Shown piece after piece: positions 8,821-17,688 of a stretch of 43,894 bases of DNA. The notes under the pieces are model-generated. The model was given only the letters and a program-made list of their open reading frames with translations, was not told the DNA's origin and made no database searches. The translations under genes were made by a program, and so were the position numbers. How positions within the stretch are numbered: the stretch's first letter is position 1; each line of letters starts with the position of its first letter. This DNA is from an uncultured Clostridium sp. (lineage in GTDB: Bacteria; Bacillota_I; Bacilli_A; RF39; UBA660). Location of the stretch: contig CAJKHY010000006.1 of the NCBI GenBank assembly GCA_905199855.1, positions 1 to 43,894 of the forward strand. Reading direction: 5' to 3'.

Positions 8821-8849
8821 TTTACAATTACAATTTATTATGTTAAAAT
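8821..8849 (+). promoter_or_regulatory. Promoter of the AAA ATPase gene
   Basis: TTTACA (8821-8826), 17 bases, TAAAAT (8844-8849); transcription would start about 12 bases before the AGGAGGG ribosome site. Confidence 0.75.
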
Positions 8850-8870
8850 TATATTGTAGGAGGGAAATTT

Positions 8871-10133
8871 ATGAAAGAATATATGCCAAGAATTGCAGAT
8901 AAAATATTAAAAAGAAAACTAGAATATATGGGAGGAGTACTTATAGAAGGTTGTAAATGGTGCGGTAAATCAACAACAGCAAAGCAAATATCAAAAAGTT
9001 ATATAGAGTTTCAAGATCCAGATAAAAAAATACAATATGACAAAATAAGTACTACAAAACCATCTTTATTTTTAGATGGAGAAAAACCAAGACTTTTTGA
9101 TGAATGGCAAATGTATCCTGTTATTTGGGATTCAATAAGAACTGATGTTGATAGAACTGGATTAAAAGGACAATATATATTAACAGGATCGGCTAGACCT
9201 AGGGAAAATAAGGTTATGCATACAGGAACAGGTAGAATCACAAAATTACTTATGAGACCTATGTCTTTGTATGAATCAAAGGAATCAAATGGTAAAGTAT
9301 CACTAAAAGATATTGTAGATAATATTGATATAGAAGGGATATCTACTTTAAGTTTTGATGGAATAATTAATGCTATGATAAGAGGTGGCTGGCCTGAAAG
9401 TCTTAAAATTAACGGAGACAACAAATATGAAATAGCAAAAGATTATATAAAAAGTCTTCTTTATGAAGAAGTATATACTCTAAATAATGTTGAAAGAAAT
9501 CCAATAAAAATGGATGCAGTTTTAAAAAGTATATCAAGAAATATATCTACTAGTGTAAGTAAAACTACCATTGTAGAAGATGTAATAAATCAATTTATGG
9601 AAAATATAAGTAGACCTACCTTAGATGCTTATTTAAGTACTTTAGAAAAACTTTTTATACTAGAATATATTCCGGCTACTAATTTAAATCTAAGATCTAA
9701 AACACCTCTACGAGTATCACCGAAAATAGAACTCGTAGATCCTTCATTAGTAATAGCATCACTAGGTTTAAAAAAAACTGATTTAATAAATGATTTAAAT
9801 TTTACAGGATTTATTTTTGAAAATTTATGCATGAGGGATTTAAAAATATATGCCGAAAGTTTAAACGGGAATTTAAGTTATTATAGAGATAAAAATGATT
9901 TTGAAGTAGATTGTATCTTAACACTAGATAATGGGAAGTGGGGGGCTATAGAAATAAAACTAGGAGCCGGTGAAATACCATATGCAGTAGAAAATTTAAA
10001 TAAATTTAAAGATAATATAGATATAGAAAAATATGGAAAACCAGCATTTCTTATGGTTCTAACCGGTGGTGAATATTCTTATAAAAGAGAAGATGGAATA
10101 TATGTTGTATCTATAGGAACACTAAAAGATTAA
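8871..10133 (+). CDS. AAA-type ATPase with DUF4143 C-terminus
   Basis: The 420-aa protein has an N-terminal AAA_14 ATPase domain with Walker A GCKWCGKST (27-35) and Walker B-like LFDEWQ (D77, E78). The C-terminal DUF4143 region contains a PD-(D/E)xK-like triad, D347 in FEVD and E361-x-K363 in AIEIKLG. Proteins of this type are common, often scattered or mobile, and their cellular role is poorly known. A strong AGGAGGG precedes the ATG. It is a lone gene behind its own promoter and three 23-bp repeats, inside a region flanked by related hairpins. Confidence 0.88.
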   Translation: MKEYMPRIADKILKRKLEYMGGVLIEGCKWCGKSTTAKQISKSYIEFQDPDKKIQYDKISTTKPSLFLDGEKPRLFDEWQMYPVIWDSIRTDVDRTGLKGQYILTGSARPRENKVMHTGTGRITKLLMRPMSLYESKESNGKVSLKDIVDNIDIEGISTLSFDGIINAMIRGGWPESLKINGDNKYEIAKDYIKSLLYEEVYTLNNVERNPIKMDAVLKSISRNISTSVSKTTIVEDVINQFMENISRPTLDAYLSTLEKLFILEYIPATNLNLRSKTPLRVSPKIELVDPSLVIASLGLKKTDLINDLNFTGFIFENLCMRDLKIYAESLNGNLSYYRDKNDFEVDCILTLDNGKWGAIEIKLGAGEIPYAVENLNKFKDNIDIEKYGKPAFLMVLTGGEYSYKREDGIYVVSIGTLKD

Positions 10134-10189
10134 AAAAATATTCAAGTGAGATAAATTTATACAAATATAACAAATTATATTAAAAACTA

Positions 10190-10218
10190 TTGCAATAGTA
10201 ATTAAATTATAGTAAAAT
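10190..10218 (+). promoter_or_regulatory. Degenerate promoter of leader cassette copy 2
   Basis: TTGCAA (10190-10195), 17 bases, TAAAAT (10213-10218). Spacing and -10 match copy 1; the -35 is weaker. Confidence 0.55.
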
Positions 10219-10412
10219 TAAGACATAAGAATAGCAAAAGAAGAAGGTGTTTAAAATGAATAGAATGTATACAATTAACTACAATATCTAAACATCTGTA
10301 TGGGGTAGGCAGTATAAATATTCTATTATTTTAAATACTAAAAAAATAAATTTAAAAGATAAACTAACTAATATTAGTACTTTTTAAGTGCTAGTTTTTA
10401 GTTAGTTTTTTT
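10219..10412 (+). ncRNA. Leader RNA cassette, copy 2
   Basis: This is nearly identical to 1703-1898 from about 10210 to the hairpin and T-run. The hairpin arms AAACTAACT (10371-10379) and AGTTAGTTT (10400-10408) are intact and followed by T. The ORF that is open for 43 codons in copy 1 here runs from ATG 10256 and stops after 11 codons at 10289-10291. It again precedes a gene for a SipW/TasA-type N-terminus. Confidence 0.6.
10371..10412 (+). terminator. Terminator or attenuator hairpin of leader copy 2
   Basis: The same 9-bp outer stem and wobble-paired inner stem as in copy 1, followed by a T-run. The next ATG is 31 bases downstream. Confidence 0.75.
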
Positions 10413-10442
10413 GCTATGCTGTTCTAAGAATGGAGATGTGTT

Positions 10443-10667
10443 ATGAAGAAAATAGTTATAAGTAAAAAGAAAAGAAGTTTAATTATAGGAATTAGTTTAT
10501 CATTAATAATAGTGATAATAGGTACTGCATATGCATACTTTACTTGGCAAAGTAGTAATAATCCCCTGGTAGATATAACAGTAGAAGATAAGGCAGATGT
10601 AGTATTTAAAGGCACTAGGAGTATGGCGACTTTTCTAGCCAAATTACTTTTGGGCACTACAAAATAA
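10443..10667 (+). pseudogene. Truncated exported protein with SipW/TasA-type N-terminus
   Basis: This 74-aa frame begins with a Lys-rich start and hydrophobic segment, then GTAYAYFTWQSS, matching the signal-peptide region of TasA/camelysin-like proteins such as the one at 1927. After about 52 residues the similarity in style is lost, and it ends at TAA 10665-10667 with an unrelated-looking tail. GGAGA lies before the ATG. I read it as the 5' remnant of a second surface-protein gene carried with its leader cassette. It could instead be a genuine short secreted peptide. Confidence 0.55.
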
Positions 10668-10747
10668 GGTAAGAATTTAATTAATTACACTTGTTTTAAT
10701 AAAAATAATCTAAAGAACTAAAATTGCGAGTAGCAAAGGCTTATAAT

Positions 10748-10783
10748 AAGTACAGTAATAAGGGATATCTGTACTTTTTTTTG
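10748..10783 (+). terminator. Intrinsic terminator upstream of queA
   Basis: AAGTACAG (10748-10755) pairs with CTGTACTT (10769-10776), followed by eight T. It is related to the hairpin at 8706-8733. Confidence 0.85.
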
Positions 10784-10820
10784 TTTTTAGTAAAAAAATG
10801 TTTATTTTTATCACAATAAG

Positions 10821-10829
10821 TGCTATAAT
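10821..10829 (+). promoter_or_regulatory. Extended -10 promoter of queA
   Basis: TGCTATAAT (10821-10829) is an extended -10. The -35 position holds TTTATT, a poor match. Confidence 0.6.
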
Positions 10830-10858
10830 AAGCAAGTATTTTTAAGGGGTGAACTTAT

Positions 10859-11884
10859 ATGAAAACAGATGACTTTGATTTTGAATTGCCACTAGAACTA
10901 ATTGCCCAAAGTCCTATTTTAAAAAGAGATGAATCCAAATTATTGGTAATGGATAGAAAAACAGGTGAAATAAAACATGAACATTTTTATAATATTATCT
11001 CTTACCTAAATAAAGGAGATGTTTTAGTATTAAATGATACTAAAGTAATCCCAGCAAGGTTATTTGGAATAAAAGAAGAAACAGAAGCACATATTGAAGT
11101 ATTACTTTTAAGTGAAGAAGAAAAAGATACATGGAAATGTTTAGTAAAACCTGCCAAAAGAGTAAAAATAGGAACCATTATTAATTTTGGAGATATCTTA
11201 AAAGCTGAATGTGTCAAAGTACTAGATGATGGTATAAGATATTTCAAATTTAAATATGAAGGTATATTTTTAAATATTTTAGATAAACTGGGTACTATGC
11301 CACTTCCACCTTACATCCATGAAAAATTAAAAGATAAAGATAGATATCAAACAGTATATGCTAAAAATCCTGGAAGTGCCGCGGCTCCTACGGCAGGATT
11401 GCACTTTACAAAAGAATTGCTTAATAAGATAAAAGAAAAAGGCATAACTATCTGCTATATCACATTACATGTAGGACTAGGTACATTCAGACCAGTTAAC
11501 GTAGAAGATGTTACTAAACATAAAATGCATAGTGAGTTTTACTACATGAGCAAAGAAGTTGCAGATATTTTAAATAAGGCCAAAAGCGAAAACAGAAACA
11601 TTATAAGCGTTGGCACTACTACCGTTAGAACACTAGAAACAATAATGAATAAATATAATATTTTCAAAGAATGCTCAGGTTATACTGATATATTTATCTA
11701 CCCAGGGTACCAATTTAAAGCGATTGATAGCCTAATTACCAATTTTCACTTACCTAAATCAACTCTAATTATGTTAGTCTCAGCATTTTCTACCAAAGAA
11801 AATATCATGCATGCTTATAGTGAAGCTGTCAAGAACAAATATCACTTCTTTTCCTTTGGAGATAGCATGTTTATAAAAAAATAA
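10859..11884 (+). CDS. queA: S-adenosylmethionine:tRNA ribosyltransferase-isomerase
   Basis: The 341-aa protein transfers and isomerises the ribosyl part of SAM onto preQ1 in tRNA to give epoxyqueuosine. It matches QueA along its length: FDFELPLELIAQSP near the start, LVLNDTKVIPARLFG, the AAPTAGLHFT segment in the middle, HVGLGTFRPV, ISVGTTTVRTLE and TNFHLPKSTL. AAGGGG lies about 9 bases before the ATG. Other queuosine genes, such as tgt, are not in the window. Confidence 0.95.
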   Translation: MKTDDFDFELPLELIAQSPILKRDESKLLVMDRKTGEIKHEHFYNIISYLNKGDVLVLNDTKVIPARLFGIKEETEAHIEVLLLSEEEKDTWKCLVKPAKRVKIGTIINFGDILKAECVKVLDDGIRYFKFKYEGIFLNILDKLGTMPLPPYIHEKLKDKDRYQTVYAKNPGSAAAPTAGLHFTKELLNKIKEKGITICYITLHVGLGTFRPVNVEDVTKHKMHSEFYYMSKEVADILNKAKSENRNIISVGTTTVRTLETIMNKYNIFKECSGYTDIFIYPGYQFKAIDSLITNFHLPKSTLIMLVSAFSTKENIMHAYSEAVKNKYHFFSFGDSMFIKK

Positions 11885-11954
11885 CGGTATTCTCGTTAAA
11901 AAAAAGAAAAACGACAAAAAAAATAGAATATTATATATAGGTGGTGATTTTCAT

Positions 11955-13679
11955 ATGACCATGATAAATAATGAAATAATAAATGAAATTAGAAACAATA
12001 CAGATATCGTAGAAGTAATTTCTAATTACGTTAATCTCACCAAAAGTGGTAAAAATTACTTTGGTATATGTCCTTTTCATGATGATAATCACCCAAGTAT
12101 GAGTGTTAGTCCCGATAAACAGATATATAAATGTTTTTCATGCGGAGCAACAGGCAATGTTTTCACCTTTGTTTCCCAGTTTGAACACATCTCGTTTATC
12201 GAAGCAGTTAGACTCTTAGGTAACAAACTTGGATATGAAATAAAAGAAAATACTAGCAAAAGAAACAACAAAACATCCTATGAAATATATGATTTAGCAA
12301 ATAAGTTTTTCCAGAACAACATAAACACATCCTTAGGAAGAAATGCTATCAATTACTTACATGATAGAAAAATAAACGATGAAATGATAAAAAAGTTTGG
12401 TATTGGCCTGTCACTAAATAAAAACAAATTAACAGAAGTATTAGAAAACAAAAAATATCCATTAAACAAACTAATAGAACTTGGACTTACTACCGAAAGT
12501 GGCAATGATTTCTTTCAAAACAGAATCACATTTCCTATATGGAATTTAGAAGGAGAAGTTGTAGCTTTTTCAGGTCGTATTTATAACACTACAGATAATA
12601 GCAAATATGTTAATTCCAAAGAAAGCATTATCTTCAAAAAAGGCAATATTTTATATAATTATCACAACGTAAGAGAGTTTACCAAAAAAAATGATAAAGT
12701 CATTCTCATGGAAGGCTTCATGGATGTAATAAGAGCCAGTTCCGTTGGCATTAATAATTGTGTCGCATCCTTAGGTACCTCGGTTACCAAAGAACAAGTA
12801 GAACTTTTAAAAAGAATGACCGACAATGTAATCTTATGCTTTGATGGAGATAAAGCAGGGAAACACGCTAGCATAGTAGTAAGTGAAATGTTTGAGAAAA
12901 TAAATACTTCAGTCAAAATAGTCTTACTAGAAGATAATCTAGATCCTGATGAATACATCTTAAAATATGGCTATGATAGATTTAAAAATAAAATAGATAA
13001 TCCCTTAAACCTAGTAGAATTTAAAATGCAAGTTTTAAAAGAAAATAAAAATTTAAATGATATCAGTGATTTAACCGAATATATCAACCTATCTTTAGAA
13101 GCATTAAAAAAAGAAGATGATCCCATATTATTAGAATTAACCCTAAAAAAATTATCTTCCACATATGAAATTGACTATAACACATTAAAAGATAAATATA
13201 ACTTATTAAAAGTAAACGTAAAAAAAGAAGAAAAAACAGTTATCAATAATAAACCCAATATTAAATATAATAAATATGATATAGCCCAAAGAAATTTACT
13301 ATTTTACATGCTTAGAAACAGCAAAGTATTAAATATGGTAAAAAATAAAGTAGCATTTTTTCCTACCGATACATATAGGCATCTATTCAGTGAATTAATA
13401 TATTACTTCGACAAGTATGGAATAGTAACTATAGCGGATTTTATTAGTTATGTATCAAGTGATGAAGAACTTAGTAACACATTAACTGAAATATTAAATA
13501 TAGATAAAGAAGAAGAATATAAAGAAGAAGAAATAGAAGATTATATAAAAGTCTTATGTAATTATAACAAAGAATTAAAGAAAAAGAAATTAGAAAATGA
13601 ATTAATTAAAGAAATTGATCCATTAAAACAAGCTAAAATTATTGAAAAAATCATGGAAATAAGGAGTGAAAAGAAATGA
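11955..13679 (+). CDS. dnaG: DNA primase
   Basis: The 574-aa protein makes RNA primers at the replication fork. It has the CHC2 zinc finger (C39, H42, C60, C63), the catalytic core with the TOPRIM motifs VILMEGFMDVI and CFDGDKAGKHA, and a C-terminal helicase-interaction region of low complexity. AGGTGG is 10 bases before the ATG. Its TGA stop overlaps the rpoD ATG (ATGA at 13676), so the classical Bacillus order dnaG-rpoD is kept with translational coupling. Confidence 0.96.
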   Translation: MTMINNEIINEIRNNTDIVEVISNYVNLTKSGKNYFGICPFHDDNHPSMSVSPDKQIYKCFSCGATGNVFTFVSQFEHISFIEAVRLLGNKLGYEIKENTSKRNNKTSYEIYDLANKFFQNNINTSLGRNAINYLHDRKINDEMIKKFGIGLSLNKNKLTEVLENKKYPLNKLIELGLTTESGNDFFQNRITFPIWNLEGEVVAFSGRIYNTTDNSKYVNSKESIIFKKGNILYNYHNVREFTKKNDKVILMEGFMDVIRASSVGINNCVASLGTSVTKEQVELLKRMTDNVILCFDGDKAGKHASIVVSEMFEKINTSVKIVLLEDNLDPDEYILKYGYDRFKNKIDNPLNLVEFKMQVLKENKNLNDISDLTEYINLSLEALKKEDDPILLELTLKKLSSTYEIDYNTLKDKYNLLKVNVKKEEKTVINNKPNIKYNKYDIAQRNLLFYMLRNSKVLNMVKNKVAFFPTDTYRHLFSELIYYFDKYGIVTIADFISYVSSDEELSNTLTEILNIDKEEEYKEEEIEDYIKVLCNYNKELKKKKLENELIKEIDPLKQAKIIEKIMEIRSEKK

Positions 13680-14785
13680 TTGAAGAAATTAAAACTTTTG
13701 AACAAAGAAAAGAAGAACTTGTTAAAAAAGGAAAAGAAAGAGGTATTATTACTTATGAAGAACTAGCTCAAGCATTAAAAGGCCTAGAGTTAGACAATGA
13801 TTCATTAGATGAATTATATAACGCTTTTATGGAGAATAATATCGAAATAGTAACCGAAGACGTAGGCGAAATACCAGAAGCAGACGAAGCTGATGGAGAC
13901 GAAACCGGTGGTTTAGAAAAAATATTAGAAGACACCACAATAGCAAGAGAATTAACTATAAATGATCCAGTTAGAATGTACTTAAAAGAAATTGGTAAAA
14001 TAAGTCTATTATCATTAGAAGAAGAACTAGACTTATCAGAAAGAATTATGCATGATGATGAGGAAGCTAAGAATAAATTGGCTGAATCTAACTTACGTTT
14101 AGTAGTATCTATTGCTAAAAGATATGTAGGAAGAGGAATGCTATTCTTAGATTTAATACAAGAAGGTAACATTGGTCTTATGAAAGCTGTTGAAAAATTT
14201 GATGCTTCAAAAGGATATAAATTCTCAACATATGCTACATGGTGGATTAGACAAGCTATCACAAGAGCCATTGCCGATCAAGCAAGAACCATCAGGGTGC
14301 CTGTTCATATGGTAGAAACGATTAATAAATTATCCCGCTGTCAAAGACAATTAACACTCGAATTAAATCGTGAACCTACTGATGAAGAACTTGCTAAAAA
14401 AATGAACATGTCAGTTGAAAAAGTAAGAGAAATTATTAAAATAGCTCAAGAACCAGTTTCTTTAGAAACACCAATAGGAGAAGAAGATGATTCGCACTTA
14501 GGAGATTTCGTCCCAGATGCCAACAATATGTCACCAGAAGACTACACTACTCATGAAATGCTAAAAGATGAAATAGCCGATTTGCTTCTAACACTAACCG
14601 AAAGAGAAGAACAAGTTCTAAGACTAAGATTTGGGCTTGACAATGGTTCTCCAAAAACACTAGAAGAAGTTGGACAAATATTTGGAGTTACTAGAGAACG
14701 TATTAGACAAATCGAAGCAAAAGCCTTAAGAAAATTAAGACACCCTTCACGCAGTAGAAAGTTAAAGGACTTCATGAATGATTAA
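13676..14785 (+). CDS. rpoD: Primary sigma factor (sigma-70/SigA)
   Basis: The 369-aa protein is the housekeeping sigma factor. A short acidic region 1 is followed by region 1.2 (PVRMYLKEIG), region 2 (NLRLVVSIAKRYVGRGM, then YATWWIRQAITRAIADQ), region 3, and region 4 with the helix-turn-helix VTRERIRQIEAKALRKLR. The promoters in the window (TTGACA, 17, TATAAT) fit its expected specificity. It overlaps dnaG by 4 bases and trmK by 8 bases. The length is typical of Bacilli SigA. Confidence 0.97.
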   Translation: MIEEIKTFEQRKEELVKKGKERGIITYEELAQALKGLELDNDSLDELYNAFMENNIEIVTEDVGEIPEADEADGDETGGLEKILEDTTIARELTINDPVRMYLKEIGKISLLSLEEELDLSERIMHDDEEAKNKLAESNLRLVVSIAKRYVGRGMLFLDLIQEGNIGLMKAVEKFDASKGYKFSTYATWWIRQAITRAIADQARTIRVPVHMVETINKLSRCQRQLTLELNREPTDEELAKKMNMSVEKVREIIKIAQEPVSLETPIGEEDDSHLGDFVPDANNMSPEDYTTHEMLKDEIADLLLTLTEREEQVLRLRFGLDNGSPKTLEEVGQIFGVTRERIRQIEAKALRKLRHPSRSRKLKDFMND

Positions 14786-15428
14786 ACTATCCAAAAGATT
14801 AGCCTCAATTGCATTGAACATAGATAAAGAAGACAAAGTAGTAGACATTGGATGTGATCATGGTTATTTAAGTATTTATCTAAAAGCCGTTAATGGAAAC
14901 AAAATAGTAATAGCCACAGACATTAACGAAAATGCCTTAAACATGGCTAAAAAAAACATTAATAAAAATAGAATCTTAATAGAAACAAGATTAGGTAATG
15001 GTCTAGATGTTATAAATTATAATGAAGTAGACACCATCATAATATCAGGCATGGGTGGTAATACCATCTTAAATATACTAAAAAAAAATAAATTGAAATA
15101 TATAAAAAAAATAGTTATACAAAGCAACACTGATATTCCATTAATTAGAAAATATATAAATAAATTAGGCTATACAATTAAGAATGAACAATTAATAATA
15201 GACAAAAATATATATTACATAATCATTACCTTCAGTAAAGGAAAACATAAATATACCAAAAAAGAATTATATTTTGGACCTATCTTACTAAAAGAAAACA
15301 ATGAATTATTTAAAAAGAAAAAAACAATTGAATTAAATAAATTAGAAAAAATTTTGGAAAAAATACCAAACAAAAAAATAATAACCAAATATAAATTAAA
15401 AAAATTAATTAAACTATATAAAAACTAG
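14778..15428 (+). CDS. trmK: tRNA (adenine22-N1)-methyltransferase
   Basis: The 216-aa Rossmann-fold enzyme methylates A22 of tRNA using SAM. Visible are the SAM-binding motif VVDIGCDHGYLSIYL (about 22-36), ATDINENAL and the characteristic IISGMGGNTIL near residue 90, plus a Lys-rich C-terminal helix region. It starts inside the end of rpoD. The order sigma factor then trmK (yqfN) is the same as in Bacillus, apart from a small gene absent here. Confidence 0.9.
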   Translation: MIKLSKRLASIALNIDKEDKVVDIGCDHGYLSIYLKAVNGNKIVIATDINENALNMAKKNINKNRILIETRLGNGLDVINYNEVDTIIISGMGGNTILNILKKNKLKYIKKIVIQSNTDIPLIRKYINKLGYTIKNEQLIIDKNIYYIIITFSKGKHKYTKKELYFGPILLKENNELFKKKKTIELNKLEKILEKIPNKKIITKYKLKKLIKLYKN

Positions 15429-15446
15429 AGTTAAGACTCTAGTTTT
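15421..15446. terminator. Bidirectional terminator between trmK and spoIVB
   Basis: AAAACTAGAGT (15421-15431), loop TAAG, ACTCTAGTTTT (15436-15446): an 11-bp perfect stem with A/T tails on both sides, overlapping both stop codons. Confidence 0.85.
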
Positions 15447-16434
15447 CTCCTTCTTCTAACATCTTTGTAATAAAAATACCATATCCTTGTTTAGGATTAT
15501 CAACCACCACGTGAGTAACTGCCCCAATAATTATATTATCCTGAATAATTGGTGAACCACTCATCCCCTGAACAATACCACCAGTTTTTTCAAGTAAGAC
15601 AGAATCAGTTATTTCAAACAAAATATTTTTCATTTGAACATTATCATTACTTATTTTTAGAATCTTAATATCGTAAGAATCAACAACATCATCATTTGTA
15701 ACAGTAAGTATTTTTGCACTTCCAAGTTTAATTTCATCAGCTTTAGCAACTTTGTATAGCTTTTCATTACTAATATCCTCTGTATATTTACCAAAAATTC
15801 CCGATTTAGTATTTTCAGTAATATTACCTAAGGTGCTATCGCGGTTATATTTCGCATTCTTTTCTCCTGGTTTACCACGATTACTTTTGTTAATACTAGT
15901 TACCTTAGAGTCATAAATCTTACCATCCTTAATTTCCAATTTCTGTAAAGTATTCTTTTCGATAATCTCATGACCTAAAGCACCATAAATCTTCGTATTT
16001 GGATCAATATAAGTAAGGGTACCAATTCCTGTAACACTATCCTTAACATACATACCAGTTTTATAAATATCATTTTTATTTTTAACTAATTTTAAAGTAG
16101 TATGATAAGTATTATCACCACGAATATAAGTAATTTTGATATTTTCTTTATCACTTAAACTTTCTATAACATTAATCATTTCAGTGATATTATGAACATC
16201 TTTATCATCAATTTTTATTATCTTATCACCATTTCTTAAATTAGCTTGTAAAGCAGGCGAGACTCCATCAACTAGATATGTACCTACGATTAAGATTCCC
16301 TTTGAGTTTAGCTCAATACCGATAGTTTTACCTGAAGCAATAATATAATTTGAATAGGCAAGGACATTAGTTGGTATAATAAATAATGATAAAAGAAGAA
16401 TAGTTAGGTAGTTTTTTAAATTTTTAAAAAACAT
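15439..16434 (-). CDS. spoIVB: SpoIVB-type serine peptidase (family S55) with PDZ domain
   Basis: The 331-aa protein has a signal peptide (about 1-26, ending NVLAYS), a PDZ region (about 45-118) and an S55 peptidase domain. Catalytic candidates are H155 in GALGHE, D277 in EITD and a Ser in GMSGSP (292 or 294). In Bacillus, SpoIVB is secreted into the space between mother cell and forespore and signals sigma-K activation. AAAGGAGA precedes the ATG. No other sporulation gene is visible here, so either the cell sporulates or the peptidase serves another purpose. Confidence 0.88.
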   Translation of the reverse strand: MFFKNLKNYLTILLLSLFIIPTNVLAYSNYIIASGKTIGIELNSKGILIVGTYLVDGVSPALQANLRNGDKIIKIDDKDVHNITEMINVIESLSDKENIKITYIRGDNTYHTTLKLVKNKNDIYKTGMYVKDSVTGIGTLTYIDPNTKIYGALGHEIIEKNTLQKLEIKDGKIYDSKVTSINKSNRGKPGEKNAKYNRDSTLGNITENTKSGIFGKYTEDISNEKLYKVAKADEIKLGSAKILTVTNDDVVDSYDIKILKISNDNVQMKNILFEITDSVLLEKTGGIVQGMSGSPIIQDNIIIGAVTHVVVDNPKQGYGIFITKMLEEGEN

Positions 16435-16622
16435 AAAAATTTCATCTCCTTTAAAAAATAATTCATAGAACTACATTCTTATTATTTACTTAAATTAGTT
16501 TATTATTATATTTAAAATATGGTAAAATATATTAAAATTTTATATAAAGACATAGTTATAATCAAATTATATATCTTTTTATTATTTATGTATATTTTAA
16601 AATAAAGAATATATATTATAGT

Positions 16623-16981
16623 ATGAATAAAATTATTATAAGTTTTATATTTACATTTCTAGCAGGCTTATCAACCTTACTAGGCACCATATTTATATTC
16701 TTTAAAAAAGATAAAAATAAAAATATTCTAATTTCCTCCCTAGCATTCGCTTCCTCCGTTATGTTAACTGTCTCCATATGTGATTTAATCCCCGAATCAA
16801 TATCTCTATTAAAAAGTAATAATCAAGGTATTATTGTTATTATTATCTCTTTTATCAGCATGATAGTAGGTATTATTATATCCATGTTAATTGACAAATA
16901 TTTACCTAGCAATAATAATGATAACTTATATAAGGTTGGGTTAATATCTATGGTAGCAATTATATTACATAATATCCCAGA
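16623..16981 (+). pseudogene. ZIP-family metal transporter, 5' part (gene split by integrated element)
   Basis: The frame begins MNKIIISFIFTFLAGLSTLL and gives four hydrophobic segments ending in the metal-binding motif AIILHNIPE. At codon E120 the sequence leaves the ZIP pattern; as it stands the frame runs on 9 more codons into the element and stops at 17009 (128 aa). Joining 16623-16981 to 20970-21357 gives 747 bases, exactly 249 codons including the stop, and restores HNIPEGIATFLASS in frame. The family moves zinc or other divalent metals into the cytoplasm. Confidence 0.88.
16978..16981. other. Left junction of the integrated element (attL core)
   Basis: CAGA here and at 20966-20969 are the only bases shared at the two ends. 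The likely two-base crossover core is GA (16980-16981). Confidence 0.7.
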
Positions 16982-17032
16982 AGATTGTAGCCCCTATGTA
17001 TCACACTAGAAATATAATATTGGTTTAAAATT

Positions 17033-17076
17033 AAAAACTACCAATTATAATTTATATTATTATTTTGGTAGTTTTT
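17033..17076. terminator. Terminator of the GNAT operon (usable in both directions)
   Basis: AAAAACTACCAA (17033-17044) is the exact reverse complement of TTGGTAGTTTTT (17065-17076); T-rich bases follow on both strands. Confidence 0.8.
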
Positions 17077-17086
17077 CTATTAATTA

Positions 17087-17674
17087 TTATCTTCTAATAG
17101 TAATTTTTTCAATTGTATCATTATCTTGAAGTTCAGTTTTTGCCTTATTTCTTATTTTTCTTAATATTTCAATAAGTTCTTCTCTATAATTTCGATTAGT
17201 TAGTTGTCCGTTAAAACAAAATTCTCTTATACCATCATTATATATTCCATCAACTATTTCAGTTAATTCCCAATTATATTTTGTAACAATTTTTTCAAAC
17301 ATAGGTAATTTGTCTTCTGTGAATGTTACTAACGGTTTTGTTGTTTCTAAAAATTTCATAGACTCTTCAAACAATAAACTTCCCAGTCCTTGTTTTCTAT
17401 ATTCGTCTGAAACAAATAATGTACATATTTTCTTTTCTTCTTCATCTTTTTTTAAGCAACTTAGTGCAATTATTTTTTCTTCTTCATTTTTTATAAAGAT
17501 TATATTTCTATTAGGTGTCAAACATCCTTTTATTTGTTTATCATAAAACCATTCTTTATAACCTGGATAAGTACCATTCAAATGAATAGTAAGTTCATAT
17601 ATTTCATTAGCAAGTCTCATAAAACTATCTTGATTTGTTTCTGAAATATAATTTTTAATATTATCTATTTTTAT
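17087..17674 (-). CDS. GNAT-family acetyltransferase, apparent ATA start
   Basis: The first ATG (17620) has no ribosome site. The frame is open upstream to ATA at 17674-17672, which sits 8 bases after a perfect AAAGGAGG (17690-17683). The extended product (195 aa, starting I/M-KIDNIKNYISETNQDSF) looks like a natural GNAT N-terminus. The acetyl-CoA loop is YRKQGLGSLLFEESM and the core strand ICTLFVSDEYR precedes it. The acceptor is unknown. It is the last gene of the minus-strand operon with the two ASCH genes. Confidence is high for the family, moderate for the start. Confidence 0.82.
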   Translation of the reverse strand: MKIDNIKNYISETNQDSFMRLANEIYELTIHLNGTYPGYKEWFYDKQIKGCLTPNRNIIFIKNEEEKIIALSCLKKDEEEKKICTLFVSDEYRKQGLGSLLFEESMKFLETTKPLVTFTEDKLPMFEKIVTKYNWELTEIVDGIYNDGIREFCFNGQLTNRNYREELIEILRKIRNKAKTELQDNDTIEKITIRR

Positions 17675-17688
17675 TGTAAATACCTCCT

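Noticed and set aside
8755..8823. Possible CRISPR array
   Set aside because: The 23-base units are tandem with no unique spacers, there are only three, and no cas genes are present.
9011..9424. Minus-strand open frame inside the AAA ATPase gene
   Set aside because: It fully overlaps a well-supported gene, with no ribosome site.
13768..14271. Minus-strand open frame inside rpoD
   Set aside because: It is a mirror of the rpoD coding sequence (Ser/Leu-rich complement of an acidic helix region).
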